Shown here: positions 1 through 12,095 of the stretch, in pieces
Position numbering within the stretch: position 1 is the first letter of the stretch
Layout: each line of letters opens with the position of its first letter
DNA from: Mytilisepta virgata
Lineage: Eukaryota; Mollusca; Bivalvia; Mytilida; Mytilidae
Assembly: GCA_028015205.1 (NCBI GenBank)
Contig: CM051514.1
Span: 40,254,150 to 40,318,149 of the forward strand
DNA length: 64,000 bases
Direction: 5' to 3'
Translations under genes and position numbers: made by a program
The notes under the pieces: model-generated
What the model saw: only the letters and a program-made list of their open reading frames with translations
Databases searched by the model: none
Told to the model about the DNA's origin: nothing

Positions 1-638
1 TATTTTGTCTGTAAATAGGCAAGTATCACAGTCTAATTGTTCTGCAGTCACCTTGTTCCATTTTAACTCTTCAGGTAGTAAGTTTGTTCCAGTAGAATGT
101 TTCAGCCAGTTGAAGTAACTTTACTTCTCTGTCCTAGAGAACTTTATATCTAGTTTTAAATATCTTGATGGAAATTTTTGACTGGAAGGGAAAAAAACAC
201 AGCTAAACATATCATGAAGTCCTGTATTTTCCTTCAGAACTTTCAATTTTAAAAACAGTTCAGTTTTCTGTTACATATAAGGGCACCACTGAAGTTAAAA
301 TATGCTAGTATTATGTATAGTTAAAGCGTAATCTTATTCACATTTTATTTTTTATTCGATTGAACTTGCATATATAATGTAGAGACGTGTAAGTTTTTAC
401 AAATATTTAAAGTATAAACTCTAGTACCCTAAATATTTTTTTCCTATAGATATAGAGACCAAATTTGTTTTGATTTTTTTTATGAGAAAAGGAAATTTGT
501 AGAGGAGTAGTGTTTGAGGTAATTGGGACTTTGAGAAAGAAATTTTTGTGCATGAAAATATTTATTATATATACATAAGGTTATCAGCCACAAGTCCCTT
601 GCAAACTTTAAATTTGGTGAGTATTGATATTCTAAGTA
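1..638. other. No gene recognised
   Basis: AT-rich sequence. No exon with SWEET-like coding, no tRNA and no repeat boundary is visible. Upstream SWEET exons were looked for on the + strand and not found. Confidence 0.4.
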
Positions 639-817
639 CAGTCAAACCTGTCTATAAACGGCACACAAGGGACCAGAAAAAAGTGCCCTTTATGTGCAGG
701 TGCCCTCTATACAGGGGTTAATTTTACATACTTTGTTAATGAATGAGACTTTTTCACTGTGCCCTTTATAGACAGTGATTTGCTATATAGAAGTGTTCTT
801 TAGAGCAGGTTTGACTG
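639..817. mobile_element. CAGTCAAACC MITE, copy 1 (Tc1/mariner-like)
   Basis: The 179-bp element starts CAGTCAAACCTG and ends with the exact reverse complement CAGGTTTGACTG. It is flanked by TA on both sides (637-638 and 818-819), as expected for Tc1/mariner-type insertion. The interior holds two imperfect inverted copies of a GTGCCCTTTATA-like word. There is no coding capacity. A decayed copy lies at 11933-12095. Confidence 0.8.
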
Positions 818-2025
818 TACATGTACAACTCCCCAATGTAACATTTATTACCAACCTAACTATGGCTATTATGCCTTGTGAATGTATAACATTAAAACAA
901 ACTTTTGTTATCTACTGTAAATTCAGAGATTAATGAAAAATGTGACAGCATTATAATAATAATAAAGCTTCATATTTTTTTTTATTGCTTGTAACATTTT
1001 ATTCAACATGTATAGAATTTCATTAATTAATATTCGTATTATTGTCAATTTTAAAAGATTTGCAATAATAAATGGACACAATAGTTTGTGAATTTACAGT
1101 ATTTCTGTAATCAACTTTATATGTTGAGCTGCGATTATTTGTTTGGCGGTATCTTGACATGATATCATTGGGTTTTAAACACTCATGCAGGTATTATTTT
1201 GCATATATATTACATGTTCTCATATATCTGTACATGTAAAATATTATAAAAGAAGCATAGCTATAGTTAGAAATAAGGGGAGGTAATAATTGTTTAACTG
1301 GGGAGAGGTCAGTCCCCAAATTTTCCAAAGTTACGGATGATAGATATACAGCATGTTACAAGTAATTGGTTATTTCCTTTTTGGATTTTAGTTGGTAAAT
1401 TTCAATAATTCTACTTTGTCAGCAAAACACCTCAACTTTGAATGGGGTGAACATTTTTACGTTTCATAAATTTTAGTGAATCTCTTGCTTAATTTGAAAA
1501 TTACTGTATTATTATTGTAATTCAACACATTTAGTCACTTGTAATATAGTCTGAAAATTTCCCAAGTCAACCCCTATAATCCTTGTGGGATATAAAAACA
1601 TTTACTGTATTATACATGTTATAGTGAGAGCAGCGAGCACTATAGGGGCATGTACATTTTCTACATATAGGTCATTTAGAAAAGTGTTTGTTTAATGGGG
1701 GCAGCCATATTGTGCTATATACTAAGGCTAGAAAAGGTTTTGTTTGCCAGAAACGGAAGTAAGGAAAATAACTTGCTTCAAATTATAATTTTAGAATCAG
1801 AATCTTGATATCAGAAATGAGTTTCTGGAAAGGGTTATTGCTGTGCTCACATCATTGGCCATGCCAACAGCATATTAGTGAAAACTCAAAAGTTCTGTTT
1901 TGGTAAAAGTGTTTCAGTAAACAAGTATGCTTTGGTCTGATAAAAAAAAAACACGAAGAAAAACCAACTTTTGGAATAAATATTTTTTCACTAAATACTT
2001 GAGATGTAATCGCAGTTGGTTGGAG
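818..2025. other. No gene recognised
   Basis: AT-rich DNA with no supported exon. Near 1621-1645 there is a short palindrome, ATAGTGAGAGCAGCGAGCACTAT, interrupted in its centre. Nothing else stands out. Confidence 0.35.
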
Positions 2026-2936
2026 AAATATCAGCAGAGACTTTCTTTTCAAGTTGTTTGTTTTTAAGAGTATATGTCCCAGTTGAGCAGGTACAAATGG
2101 ATCAGTCAGAAATATCAGCAGAGGCTTTCTTTTCAAGTTGTATGTTTTTAAGAGTATATGTCCCAGTTGAGCAGGTACAAATGGATCAGTCAGAAAATCT
2201 CCCAGTTGAGCAGGTACAAATGGATCAGTCAGAAATATCAGCAGAGGCTTTCTTTTCAAGTTGTGGGTTTTTAAGAGTATATCTCCCAGTTGAGCAGGTA
2301 CAAATGGATCAGTCAGAAAAGATGGCCTCATTGGTCTTGTGGTAGCGTGCTCACCCCGAGTGCGAAGGTCGCGGGTTAGATCCCAGGCCGGGTCAAACCA
2401 AAGACATTAAAATTGTTATTTGCTGCTTCTCTGCCAAGCACGCGGCATCTAGGAGCAAGAGCAAAGAACTGGTTGGCTAGGAGTCAGTATAATGTGTCCG
2501 AGTGATGTGATATGTCTTTCTGCTGACAGATACCTCGTGAGCTAGCACATAAAAATCTGACTTAGCATGTCGGTCTAGTACAAAGCAGGGATCATTTTCA
2601 TTATCATATCAACATGTTCTCATCCTGATATGCACCTGATTGGCACTGGACGTTAAACAATAATTCATCCATCAGTCAGAAAATCTCCCAGTTGAGCAGG
2701 TACAAATGGATCAGTCAGAAATATCAGCAGAGGCTTTCTTTTCAAGTTGTGTGTTTTTAAGAGTATATCTCCCAGTTGAGCAGATACCAGTTGTAGGTTT
2801 TAAGAGTATATCTACCAGTTGAGCAGGTACAAATGGATTAGTCAGAAATATCAGCATAGGCTTTCTTTTCAAGTTGTGGGTTTTTAAGCGTATATCTCCC
2901 AGTTGAGGAGGTACAAATGTATCAGTCAGAAGATTG
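2026..2936. repeat. Minisatellite, period about 84 bp
   Basis: A word of about 84 bp, containing CCCAGTTGAGCAGGTACAAA and ATATCAGCAGAGGCTTTC, is repeated in tandem with full copies at about 2026, 2109 and 2231. A shortened copy is at 2193. More copies, some partial, run from 2671 to 2936 after a SINE interruption. The repeat stays open in two frames on both strands, which explains the repetitive reading frames here. No protein is claimed. Confidence 0.85.
2321..2670 (+). mobile_element. tRNA-derived SINE, full-length copy
   Basis: The head resembles a tRNA gene: GGTCTTGTGGTAGCG is an A-box-like stretch and GGTTAGATCCC a B-box-like stretch. A unique body follows, and the tail reads CACTGGACGTTAAACAATAA followed by TTCATCC. 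A perfect 13-bp duplication, ATCAGTCAGAAAA, flanks it at 2308-2320 and 2671-2683, and the element splits the minisatellite. A 5'-truncated relative lies at 8984-9298. Confidence 0.9.
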
Positions 2937-3558
2937 GATGTACAATAAGTATAAATCTCTTCTATGAGAAATATATTTGCCAACCATCTAAATTTCTTTA
3001 AAGATCTCTAGAAAATATTAGAAAATACACACAATTATTACCATTTTGGGATATCTGCTTATATGGAAGACATATCCTTTCAAAACACACAGCAAAGTGA
3101 TGGGAGTATCTTGGAACATAGAAAGAGAATAGATGTGTTAGGGATATATAATTAGTTTATGAAAAATAAGACAAATAGGGTCAGTCTGATCTCAAAGATG
3201 CATTAATTCATGTATGAATTGGTATATTCAAAATTTGTTATTTCTTTTACATTATGCACATCATGTTTATATTTTCATATTTATCATTTTACAGTATCAG
3301 GAGGGAAACTGTAGGTTCATGAAAATATTTATTTAAAACCGCTGCTTGTGTAAAATCAATTAACTGTATATGTAGATGAATCTAATTATCTCAAATGTTT
3401 TGATATCAAGAGAATACCTCACTCAAAAAGACTATATTTACTCCTAGTATCTTGTAACATCATTTATCTCAAATTATTTTCAAACAGTCCATTTAATTCT
3501 GAGATAACAAAAAGTCAAGTGTAATTAATAGAAATGTTCTGTTTTCTTTCTATTTCAG
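2937..3558. other. Presumed SWEET intron or upstream sequence
   Basis: Nothing recognised apart from the polypyrimidine tract and AG that precede the exon at 3559. If the gene continues upstream, as its exon phase implies, this is intron. Confidence 0.4.
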
Positions 3559-3720
3559 ATTCATTTTATAAGAACTATTTTCCTCAACATGACATTCATA
3601 TTTTCGGTGTTATATTATGTAAAATATAGACAAATAGACTTTACTGTGGCAGCCGGCCATCTTGGTAAAATTTGTGCAATATTATCTATCATAGCTTATG
3701 GAGCACCTTTAGCTTCTTTG
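3559..3720 (+). CDS. SLC50A1: SWEET sugar transporter, internal exon (TM4-TM5)
   Basis: This 54-codon exon starts and ends in phase 0. It is bounded by a pyrimidine-rich tract with TTTCAG before it and GTAAGT after it. The translation begins IHFIRTIFLNMTF and ends in HLGKICAILSI-IAYGAPLASL. That matches the SWEET/MtN3 family pattern in which a transmembrane helix starts the second triple-helix bundle with a (Y/F)G(S/A)PL motif. SWEET proteins are seven-helix membrane transporters that move sugars down their gradient. The next exon continues directly with the conserved KTKSTE loop. Upstream exons (first bundle and start codon) were not found in the window and probably lie to the left. Confidence 0.85.
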
Positions 3721-3781
3721 GTAAGTATTTATTGTTTGTGTTTATTTCAGTCAAGTTGAAACAAAGAAGATATGTGTTTGT

Positions 3782-6700
3782 TATGGAAGGGAATATCCGC
3801 CATAATTATACATTTCTTAATTTGTAAAATGCAATTTCTTAATTTGTAAAATGTAATTTCTTAATTTGTAACATGTATTTTTTCCATCTGTTACATGAAG
3901 TTCTACATTTCTTGATTTGTGAAATGTAACTTCTTAATGTGTATTAAAATGCAATTTCTTACTTTGTTAACGTATTTTATTCGTTCGTTACATGAAATTC
4001 TACATTTCTTAATTTGTGAAATGATATTTCTTTATTTGTTCAATTAAATTTCTTCATTCTAAATCGTAACTATGAAATTATAAATTTCTTAATTTGTAAA
4101 ATGGAATTTCTATGTTTGTATAGGACATATATTTGTTTTTCAATCGAAATATTAAAACTCTCTATCTGTGAAATGTAAATTCTTGGTTTGAGTCATGTTT
4201 TTGGAAAATGTGTCAATGTAATTATTTCCGCTGACAGCAAATGGGAAGTTCCGTTTCTCAAGATAAACTACAAGTTACAAATCAAGAAGTTACAAATCAA
4301 GAATGAAATAGTTCCACAATATTCCGCACGAGGGCGCTATTATCGTTACCGGAAACCATGGATCCATTATATATATATTCCATATTATAAAAAATAAAAT
4401 ATGTAAGTGTCCTAATTTTCTGTCCATATCTAGACAGTTTAGCAAATAGATACATGCACTGTTTCGATTAAGGGGGGAGTAGGGGCTCCCTTTCATCAAA
4501 TGAACTTCATGTTCATGATGTAACAAAAACATGGTTCTTTGTAGAAAATTACTACTAAAGACGTTATCATGTAGTTCTAGCCCCGCCTCAATCAATCCCC
4601 AGCCTATCCGACCACAGCAAATGAGTTCCCCTAGCAGACCCTTCCCCAGAACTCATACACAAGAATCCGGGACAGTTCAGCCGGGGTAAGGTTATCAGTG
4701 ACCAACAAGGGAGCACTATCGGACTGATAAAATTTAACATTGTTGTATATGGAAAAAAATATGACAGTTGCTTTAAAATAATTTGTCAACATTTTATTTG
4801 TACAATCATAAACTATTGCCACGTCAGGTGAAAAAGTTCAAAAATTTATCTTCCTTTTGATGTAAAAAAAATCACTTTATATTATGTTAAAGTGGTGTCC
4901 CTAACGATTTGAAAATTTCACATGAAATATGATACGTTTTTCCTACCTAACTTAACGGAATTCAATGATGACTAGTGGAAGGAAAAAAATCATATAAAAT
5001 TTATTATTGGAGTGACATTATTTTGCTACGTCCCATGCTATTTCTGAATAATTTTTCTTTCTAAAGGTGTAAAAAAAAATATTTTAAGTTTACATTTTAT
5101 GGTGCCACTGGATGTTTGAATATGGCGATTATTTCGTTATGAAACTGCAGTGCATGTAGGCTATTTATTTACGTATTGTAAAGAACTGAAACCGATATTT
5201 TTACGTACCATATCTGGAAAGACTGAAAAATGTGTGATATAAGACGGCATCGAAAATTTAAATAATAATAATAATAATAATAATTCAATTATTTTTTAAA
5301 ATAAAATTTATGATGATGAAAATATTAAACTGAATTTAAGTCCTGATTAAAAAATGTTGAAATTTTAAATTTTGCCCAGATAATTTAAATATATATATAT
5401 ATAAAACTTAAACAAATTTTGTATGACTAGAAATTTGCTAATGAATTATCATGAGCTTATTTGCAGTACATACTAATGACAAAAGCCACAATGGGAATTT
5501 GAAATTCTAAAAGTGACCTGTGGGACTATCATGACTATGTATTAATTCAAAATGAGAAGCATTTGTGTATTGCTATTAAATATTTGTTGGGTTCGGGAAA
5601 AGTAATATTTAAGTATTTTTTCTTTCTCTTTAAACACATATTATGTATAAAACATATTTTATTTATTTGAATGAATGTACAAGTATTGTTTATAGTGTTC
5701 TTATCTTAATCATATAATGATGTGAATATAAACAACAACCATCCCCCTGTGTTATCATCGGCCGGCTCTTTAATTAATGAAAGATATAGACGGACATTTC
5801 ATGCTGATTCTGAATATCATTTTACAATATTTTAAAAGTTTAAAATGTTGAATGTTGAAATCTTAGATGAATATGCCAGTTGCGAATTCAAATGTCCAAT
5901 GATCCAAAACAACCACTACTTTTTAAACAATAATCTCCGGTTGAAAATTAAATTATAATAATGAATTCACAAATAGTTGGACACACTGTTTGACATATTA
6001 TTTGATATGTACAGCAAGTTTTCTGATATTTCAAAAATAATAATACTTTGCCTTTTAACATCAGTGTAATCATTTCGATCAGGCCAAACTATTTATGAAT
6101 AAAAGTAGATGTGGGGTATACGTAAATGAGATAGCAACCCAACGACAAAAAATAAAATTGACATCTAGAGGGCAAAATAAAAGTCCATCAAAAGACAGGC
6201 TCTTAGAGGTCAACCTAAATTTTCAACAATAGACATGCCTTTAAAAAAATAAAATATCAAGATCTAAAGCGTCCAGAGTCTATAAGTTGTGAATAAATTT
6301 AACAGAAACATCCTCGTTCTTTGGTCTCTGGTTGATTGTTCTCATTGCAATCATACCGCATCTTATTTTTCTAAAGGTCTGTCATAAACACAAACATTCT
6401 CGAAATAACGAAAAAAATAAGTTATGACATATGACGATATACTAACGAGGTTCCAAACTTTGGACAGGTATATATGGAAACGTGGTCAGGTTAAACTAGC
6501 TTTTGTAGATCTCAACCCTCCTCTACCTTTTGAATCTCAGTATAGATTAACAGAACGTGCATAAAAGAAAATACAATGAAGACCAGTACTAGAAAAGCAC
6601 TTTACTCTTGTCTGGTTAACGTTATGTTACACATCATATTTTTGTTACTAAAAATGGTCAGAACTTAAACCGCGATACTAGTCTTCAATCTAAATGTGTT

Positions 6701-7271
6701 ACTTCCGGTAACGATAACAGCGACATCGTGCGGAATATTGTGGAACTATTTCATTCTTGACTTGTAACTTCTTGATTTGTAACTTGTAGTTTTTCTTGAG
6801 AAACGGAACTTCTCATTTGCTGTCAGCGGAAATAATTACATTGATACATTTTCCTAAAAACTGACTCAAACCAAGAATTTACATTTCACAGATAGAGAGT
6901 TTTAATATTTCGATTGAAAAACAAATATACGTCCTATACAAACATAGACATTCCATTTTACAAATTAAGAAATTTATAATTTCATAGTTATGATTTAGAA
7001 TGAAGAAATTTAATTGAACAAATAAAGAAATATCATTTCACAAATTAAGAAATGTAGAATTTCATGTAACAAACGAAGAAAATACGTTAACAAAGTAAGA
7101 AATTGCATTTACACATTAAGAAGTTACATTTCACAAATCAAGAAATGTAGAAATTCATGTAACGGATGGAAAAAAATACATGTTACAAATTAAGAAATTA
7201 CATTTTAAATATTAAGAAATTGCATTTTAAAAATTAAGAATGTATAATTATGGCGGATATTCCCTTCCATA
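3782..7271. mobile_element. Foldback-like DNA transposon with about 560-bp inverted arms
   Basis: The arms at about 3782-4350 and 6705-7271 are imperfect reverse complements that start TATGGAAGGGAATATCCGCC. A 6-bp direct repeat, GTTTGT, flanks the element (3776-3781 and 7272-7277). Each arm is built from many short degenerate copies of a TTTCTTAATTTGTAAAATG-like word, plus an inner unique part that carries TTCCGGTAACGATAA. The middle 2.35 kb has no recognisable transposase, so this copy looks non-autonomous. It lies inside the first SWEET intron of the window. Confidence 0.8.
4351..6704. other. Interior of the foldback element
   Basis: AT-rich sequence. It includes an (AAT)n run near 5262-5283 and a short (TA)n near 5392-5404. 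Only short chance reading frames are seen, and no transposase motif. Confidence 0.5.
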
Positions 7272-7654
7272 GTTTGTATGTTTACATGTATTGTGTAATG
7301 AAATTTTGGCTTTTTGATACTTATTAAGGGTATGAAATTTAATTTTTATCTAACATAATTATCAAAAATAATACCTGTTAATCTTATTGTGTTGATAGTG
7401 ACATAGTAGGATGCAACAGTGCATGCATTAAAACCACAAAGAAATATGGCATATGTATCAAAAGTTTTCTTTATTATGTGCAGCACATATACATTTATGT
7501 AAGACACATAACTTCTGGACTATAGAATCAAATGTATGGCCCTGAAATAGGTTAAAACTGACATCAGTATTGAAAGGATAGCAATATTTGATATTTGTGG
7601 TGAATTATTTAGTCCACTTGGCCATAAAGCTTTTTCCACTTGAATAGAAAAACA

Positions 7655-8460
7655 AGACGTACTCTGAGCAATGCTCACAAAATGTATATACCATGCTATG
7701 GCTATACAAATGTATTAGATTGAAGATTCCCTTAAAGTTTAACAGAAATCCATTTGTTGGTTTAGGATCCAGAGGAGTTGTATATGGGGCATGCCTACCT
7801 CCTTAATAAAGTAAATGTTTGTGGAAAACCCAAACAATCATTCTGATCAAAAATAAAATAAGAAGTTCACATTGGTAATGTATACTGAAAATTTCATGAA
7901 AATTTCACAGAAATCAACTCACTGGTTTAGGAGGAGTTGTGTGACTAGCCCCTTGCATTACACTAAAAAATGGCAAAGTCCATGTTTGTCTGTGGAAAAC
8001 CCAAAAAATCATTCTGATCAAAAATAATATAGGTCGTGCACTATGGCAATTTATAGTAAAAATTGCCTGAAAGTTTAACAGAGAACAACTCACTGGATTA
8101 GGAGGAGTTGAGGACGGTGCATGCCTACCCAAGCTACATTACATGAAGAAATGGCTAAGTCCATGTTTGTCTGTTGAAAAGACCCCAAAAATCATTTTGA
8201 TCAAAAATGATACAGGTAGTGCACAATGGCAATGTATGCTGAAGATTCAATGAAAGTTTGACAAAAATCCATTCACTGGTTCAGGAGGAGTTGCGGACGA
8301 GGCATGCCTACCCCTCTTACATTACCATTTTATGAAGGAATGGCAAAGTCCATGTTTGTATGTGGGAAATCCCAATAAACATTCTGATCAAAAATAAAGT
8401 AAGTGATGCAGAATGCCACTTTGTACTGAAGATTCTGTGAAAGTTTCAATGAAATTCATT
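7655..8460. repeat. Diverged tandem repeat, period about 185 bp
   Basis: The phrase ATGGCAAAGTCCATGTTTGT recurs near 7970, 8152 and 8340 with small changes. Each time it is followed by an ATTCTGATCAAAAATAA-like stretch and then GGAGGAGTTG with GCATGCCTACCC. A weaker copy lies near 7810. About four copies are present, and the array ends just before the second SWEET exon. Confidence 0.75.
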
Positions 8461-8754
8461 CAGTGGAAGAGTACTTTCAGTAAAAGGTTCTTTGCTAGTA
8501 GGGGATATAATAAACAATTCAAGCATTGTCTCATTAATACATAAATCTTACCCATAAATTTTATAAACAAAGCAACAACCAAAAAAATTGTATAAGCCAC
8601 TTTATACATAGCACAATTGCAGCATAACCTGAAAAATATGTCTTGAAAAACAGATAAAACTGGATTGTATAAATAGATGGTATTTAAATGAGTCATAGGT
8701 TCCAGAGACTTCATCTTACATTTCATATTAATAGATATTTTTTCAATATTGTAG

Positions 8755-8874
8755 CGTGTTGTATTAAAAACTAAAAGTACAGAATGCTTATCATTCCCAT
8801 ACATATTAGCTAATTTTCTCATAGCGGTGGAATGGGTGATATATGGACGATTATTGAATGATTTATATGTACAA
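8755..8874 (+). CDS. SLC50A1: SWEET sugar transporter, internal exon (TM6)
   Basis: A 40-codon exon in phase 0 at both ends, preceded by TTTCAATATTGTAG and followed by GTAAGT. It encodes RVVLKTKSTECLSFP and then an inner helix with the WVIYGRLLND signature. KTKS(T/V)E followed by (L/M)(P/S)FP and, 15-20 residues on, W..YG is the hallmark of the second MtN3 repeat in SWEET proteins. The intron before it is 5,034 nt and the one after is 755 nt. A longer frame on the opposite strand overlaps this exon and is a shadow. Confidence 0.92.
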
Positions 8875-8983
8875 GTAAGTTCATGTATATACTGGATATT
8901 CATGTTTTAAAAAATCTTATTATTAGATTTGAAGTGCAAGGTGGGGGGAGGGGGGTAAAAATCATGTTTGATGTCAATTTGAC

Positions 8984-9298
8984 AGCTCATTTGCGGAAGG
9001 TCGTGGGTTCGACCCCCGGCCAGGTCAAACCAAAGACATTAAAATTGGTATTTGCTGTTTCTTAGCCAAGCACGCGGCATCTAGGAGTAAGAGCAAAGAT
9101 CTACTGGTCAACTCGGAGTGGGTATAATGTGTCTGAGTGGGGTGATATGCGAACAGTTACCTTGTGAGCTAGCACATTAAAAATCAGGCTCAGCGTGTCG
9201 GTCTAGTACAAAGCAGGGATCATATTCATTATCATACATGTTCTCGTCCTGATATGCACCTGGCTGCCACTGGATGTTAAACAACAATTCATCCATCA
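8984..9298 (+). mobile_element. tRNA-derived SINE, 5'-truncated copy
   Basis: From GGTCGTGGGTTCGACCCCCGG onward this matches the SINE at 2321-2670, including the shared GGTCAAACCAAAGACATTAA body and the GTTAAACAACAATTCATCC tail. The A-box half of the head is shortened. It sits in the last SWEET intron. Confidence 0.85.
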
Positions 9299-9629
9299 TT
9301 TGCTTTTCATACATTTGAAAATTTCAAAATAGACAAGATAAACATTTTGACAGTTTCTTTAAAAAAAAAAGATAAATCCATTGCAATTGCTGTTTCTAAA
9401 AACAGTTTTAGCATTGTACTACCAAATTATAAATAACAAAAGTACAAATTAGAATTAAGTGTAATTATTTATATAAAACCTGAGTATTGTTTTTACAACT
9501 GTATAAATAATCCATACCGGTAATAATTATTTGCTTCTGAACATAAAAAATTACGACAAATACTGAACTGAGCTGAAATCTGATATAACATATTATATGA
9601 AGATTTATTTGATATTTTCATATTTACAG

Positions 9630-9737
9630 CTACCAAACTTTTTAGGACTATGTTTAGCAGTGGTACAACTTGCCTTGTTTTGTATTTATCCTAAGAAGAC
9701 AATTGAGAGAACTATTATTGTGAATCCTCCTGTATAA
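9630..9737 (+). CDS. SLC50A1: SWEET sugar transporter, terminal exon (TM7 and stop)
   Basis: After TATTTACAG the exon opens in phase 0 with LPNFLGLCLAVVQLALFCIYP, the seventh helix of SWEET transporters (family pattern PN.LG......Q..L...YP). A short basic cytosolic tail ends NPPV before TAA at 9735-9737. The three exons join in frame to 129 codons covering TM4 to the C-terminus, about 60% of a typical animal SWEET of 210-230 residues. The tail is short, as is usual for animal SWEET1. Confidence 0.93.
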   Translation, partial: LPNFLGLCLAVVQLALFCIYPKKTIERTIIVNPPV

Positions 9738-10551
9738 ACATTTTATCATTGTTACTTGCCAGTGTTGGATAATATGTTAATTATATTGTTACAGTTACAA
9801 ATGCCTGTTTTTAAACGGGTTTTTGAAAGGAAAAATCCAATTATTAGTTCAGTATTGTATGGGGGAGGGGGATCAGTTGCAAATATTGATGTAGGAAAAC
9901 CTGGTTTGCTGTCAGTTTGACTGCTAGCTCATTTCTTATCATACAGTTTGAATGCTTTATTTTAAGCCAGTAGAAGTTAAAAAAGATAATGGGTCAATGT
10001 CATTTAGACAGTTACCCTGAAACTGAATATGAAAAATACAAACCATGAAACAAAATTTGAAATGTACAAACAAAGATTGTTGTACAGCCATAAATAGGGA
10101 ATATCTCCATCCCACAGGACAAGATTTTAATTGCCCTTGCATGAAAAAAAAATTGACAATTTTCTCATTTATCTCAATTTCTTGATATCTAGGGTTGATA
10201 TGTTGTTTACAGCATAAGTTTGTGCATAATAGTTATTAGTGCTGTCTCTTAATTTATGTTTTCTCAAATTAAATATTTGTGATAGCCAAGTTGACTGTCA
10301 GTTGTATTTTTAAGATCAGTTTGTATAGATAAAAGTTTTTTTTTTAATTACATGTATTTATTTGTGTAGACTCAAAATTTTCACTCAGTATTTGACTTTG
10401 ATATTGACAGTGTATTTTTAAAATCACTTTACATAGAAAATGAATAACTCTTTTTCAAACAGTTGATGTAAAGAGACAGGCACGCTAACTCTGTTATTAA
10501 TGTTAATAAAATAACTTCAGGTTATAAAAGGAACAGTAACAACCTTTTTTT
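9738..10551 (+). other. Probable 3' untranslated region of the SWEET gene
   Basis: Non-coding AT-rich DNA follows the SWEET stop. AATAAA at 10505-10510 is the first convincing poly(A) signal. The extent of the 3' UTR is inferred, not shown. Confidence 0.4.
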
Positions 10552-11813
10552 AGCTCACCTGGCCATAGGCCATGTGAGCTATTGCCATCACTTGGCGTCC
10601 GTCGTCGTCTGTAAACTTTTTCAAATGTTAACTCGTCCTAAACTACTGGACCGACTTCAACCTAACTTTGCAGAATTGTTCTTTAGGGCATCTGGAAAAT
10701 TTCTATCGTTTAAAATTTTTGAAATGTCGAAAAACATGGCTGTCGTTACTATAAATAGAACATAGGGGTAAATTGCTGTTTTTTGCTAATAACTCAAAAA
10801 CCGTTACAGATATCGAAAATCTGACATGGGGTAAAATTGATCAGCATGACAAGATCTACCTACCCTGAAATTTTGAAGGAAATTCCAAAACCCATTTAGG
10901 AGTTATTGCCCTTTTTTCACATTTTTGGCTTTTTTTATGTTATTATTTCAAAAATCTTCTTCTCTGAAACTACTATTCAAAATCATATGAAACTTGGTAA
11001 GATTGTTGCTTAGGGTACCCTGCATAGAACTTATGTGGGGATTTTTGATTCGTCGAAAAACATGGCCGCTGTTACTAAAAATAGAACATAGGGGTAAATT
11101 GCTGTTTTTTGCTAATAACTCAAAAACCGTTACAGATATCGAAAATCTGACATGGGTAAATTTGATCAGCATGACAAGATCTACCTACCCTGAAATTTTG
11201 AAGGAAATTCCAAAACCCATTTAGGAGTTATTGTCCTTTTTTCGTCAAATTTTCATAATTTAACATTTTTCGTCATTTATCTCCAAAACTATTTGAGATA
11301 GAAGTGAAATGTAAATTTGAAAAATGTTTGCCATGTTGAGATCTACATACCCTGAAATTTTAAAGGAAATCCCAAAACCCATTTAGGAGTTATTGCCCTT
11401 TTTTGTCAAATTTTTTAAATTTTAACATTTTTGCATTTATCTCCAAAACTATTTGAGATAGAAGTGAAATGTAAATTGAAAAATGTTTGCCATGTTGAGA
11501 TCTACCTACCCTGAAATTTTGAAGGGAATCCCAAATTCTATTTAGGAGTTATTGGTTTGTGTAATTTGAGGTCGGGTTCTGTTACATTTATTTAAGGTTC
11601 ACCCTTATTCCTGGTCAATTTTGTCAACTTCCTGCCAGGACTACCACCATCAGGGAACATATTTTAACATTAAACCTTATGAAAAATAAATCTTCAACAA
11701 ATTTTCCCAGAACAATTGAACCAATTGCAACAAACTTGGTCAAATAGTTGATTAATTGTCCAATGAAAACCAGACTCCAGGTGAGCGATACAGGCTCTGG
11801 TGAGCCTCTTGTT
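10552..11813. mobile_element. AGCTCACCTGG-ended repeat element
   Basis: It starts AGCTCACCTGGCC and ends near 11777-11787 with CCAGGTGAGCG followed by a short CAGGCTCTGGTGAGCC hairpin. The first 30 bases can fold on themselves. The interior has a duplicated block of about 185 bp (10724-10910 and 11053-11233, both with AACATAGGGGTAAATTGC) and a second pair about 165 bp apart (11240-11400 and 11402-11560). No protein is encoded. I recognise this as a very common bivalve repeat. Confidence 0.75.
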
Positions 11814-11932
11814 ACTTAAGAAAGTAGTTTGATGGTTCAGTGAAAATTGTCATTTTTGAGCTACTGAATTCCATGTTTTGAAATTTCCTAGTGTTAACAT
11901 CTTTATAATCTGCATTTCATAAAATACTAATT

Positions 11933-12095
11933 AGTCAAACCTGTCTATTACAAGGGCATCCAAGGGAACAGAAAAAGTGCCCTTTATATAGAGGTTAATT
12001 TTACATACTTTGTAAGTGAATATGACTTTTTCATAGTGCCTTGTATAGACAGTGATTTGCTATATAGAGATGCCCATTAAAGCAGGTTTCACTAA
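11933..12095. mobile_element. CAGTCAAACC MITE, copy 2 (decayed)
   Basis: It is colinear with the element at 639-817. Both share AGTCAAACCTGTCTAT, a GTGCCCTTTATATAGAGGTT-like core and AGACAGTGATTTGCTATATAG. The right end has mutated to GCAGGTTTCACT. Confidence 0.75.

Noticed and set aside
2321..2400. Possible tRNA gene at the SINE head
   Set aside because: The acceptor and anticodon arms do not pair as a cloverleaf, and the sequence continues into a SINE body.
4188..4822. Short frames on both strands in the foldback element
   Set aside because: AT-rich chance frames, not conserved between the two arms, with no recognised domain.
8460..8903. 147-codon frame on the - strand
   Set aside because: It lies antisense over the SWEET exon at 8755-8874, and splice sites and family match favour the + strand.
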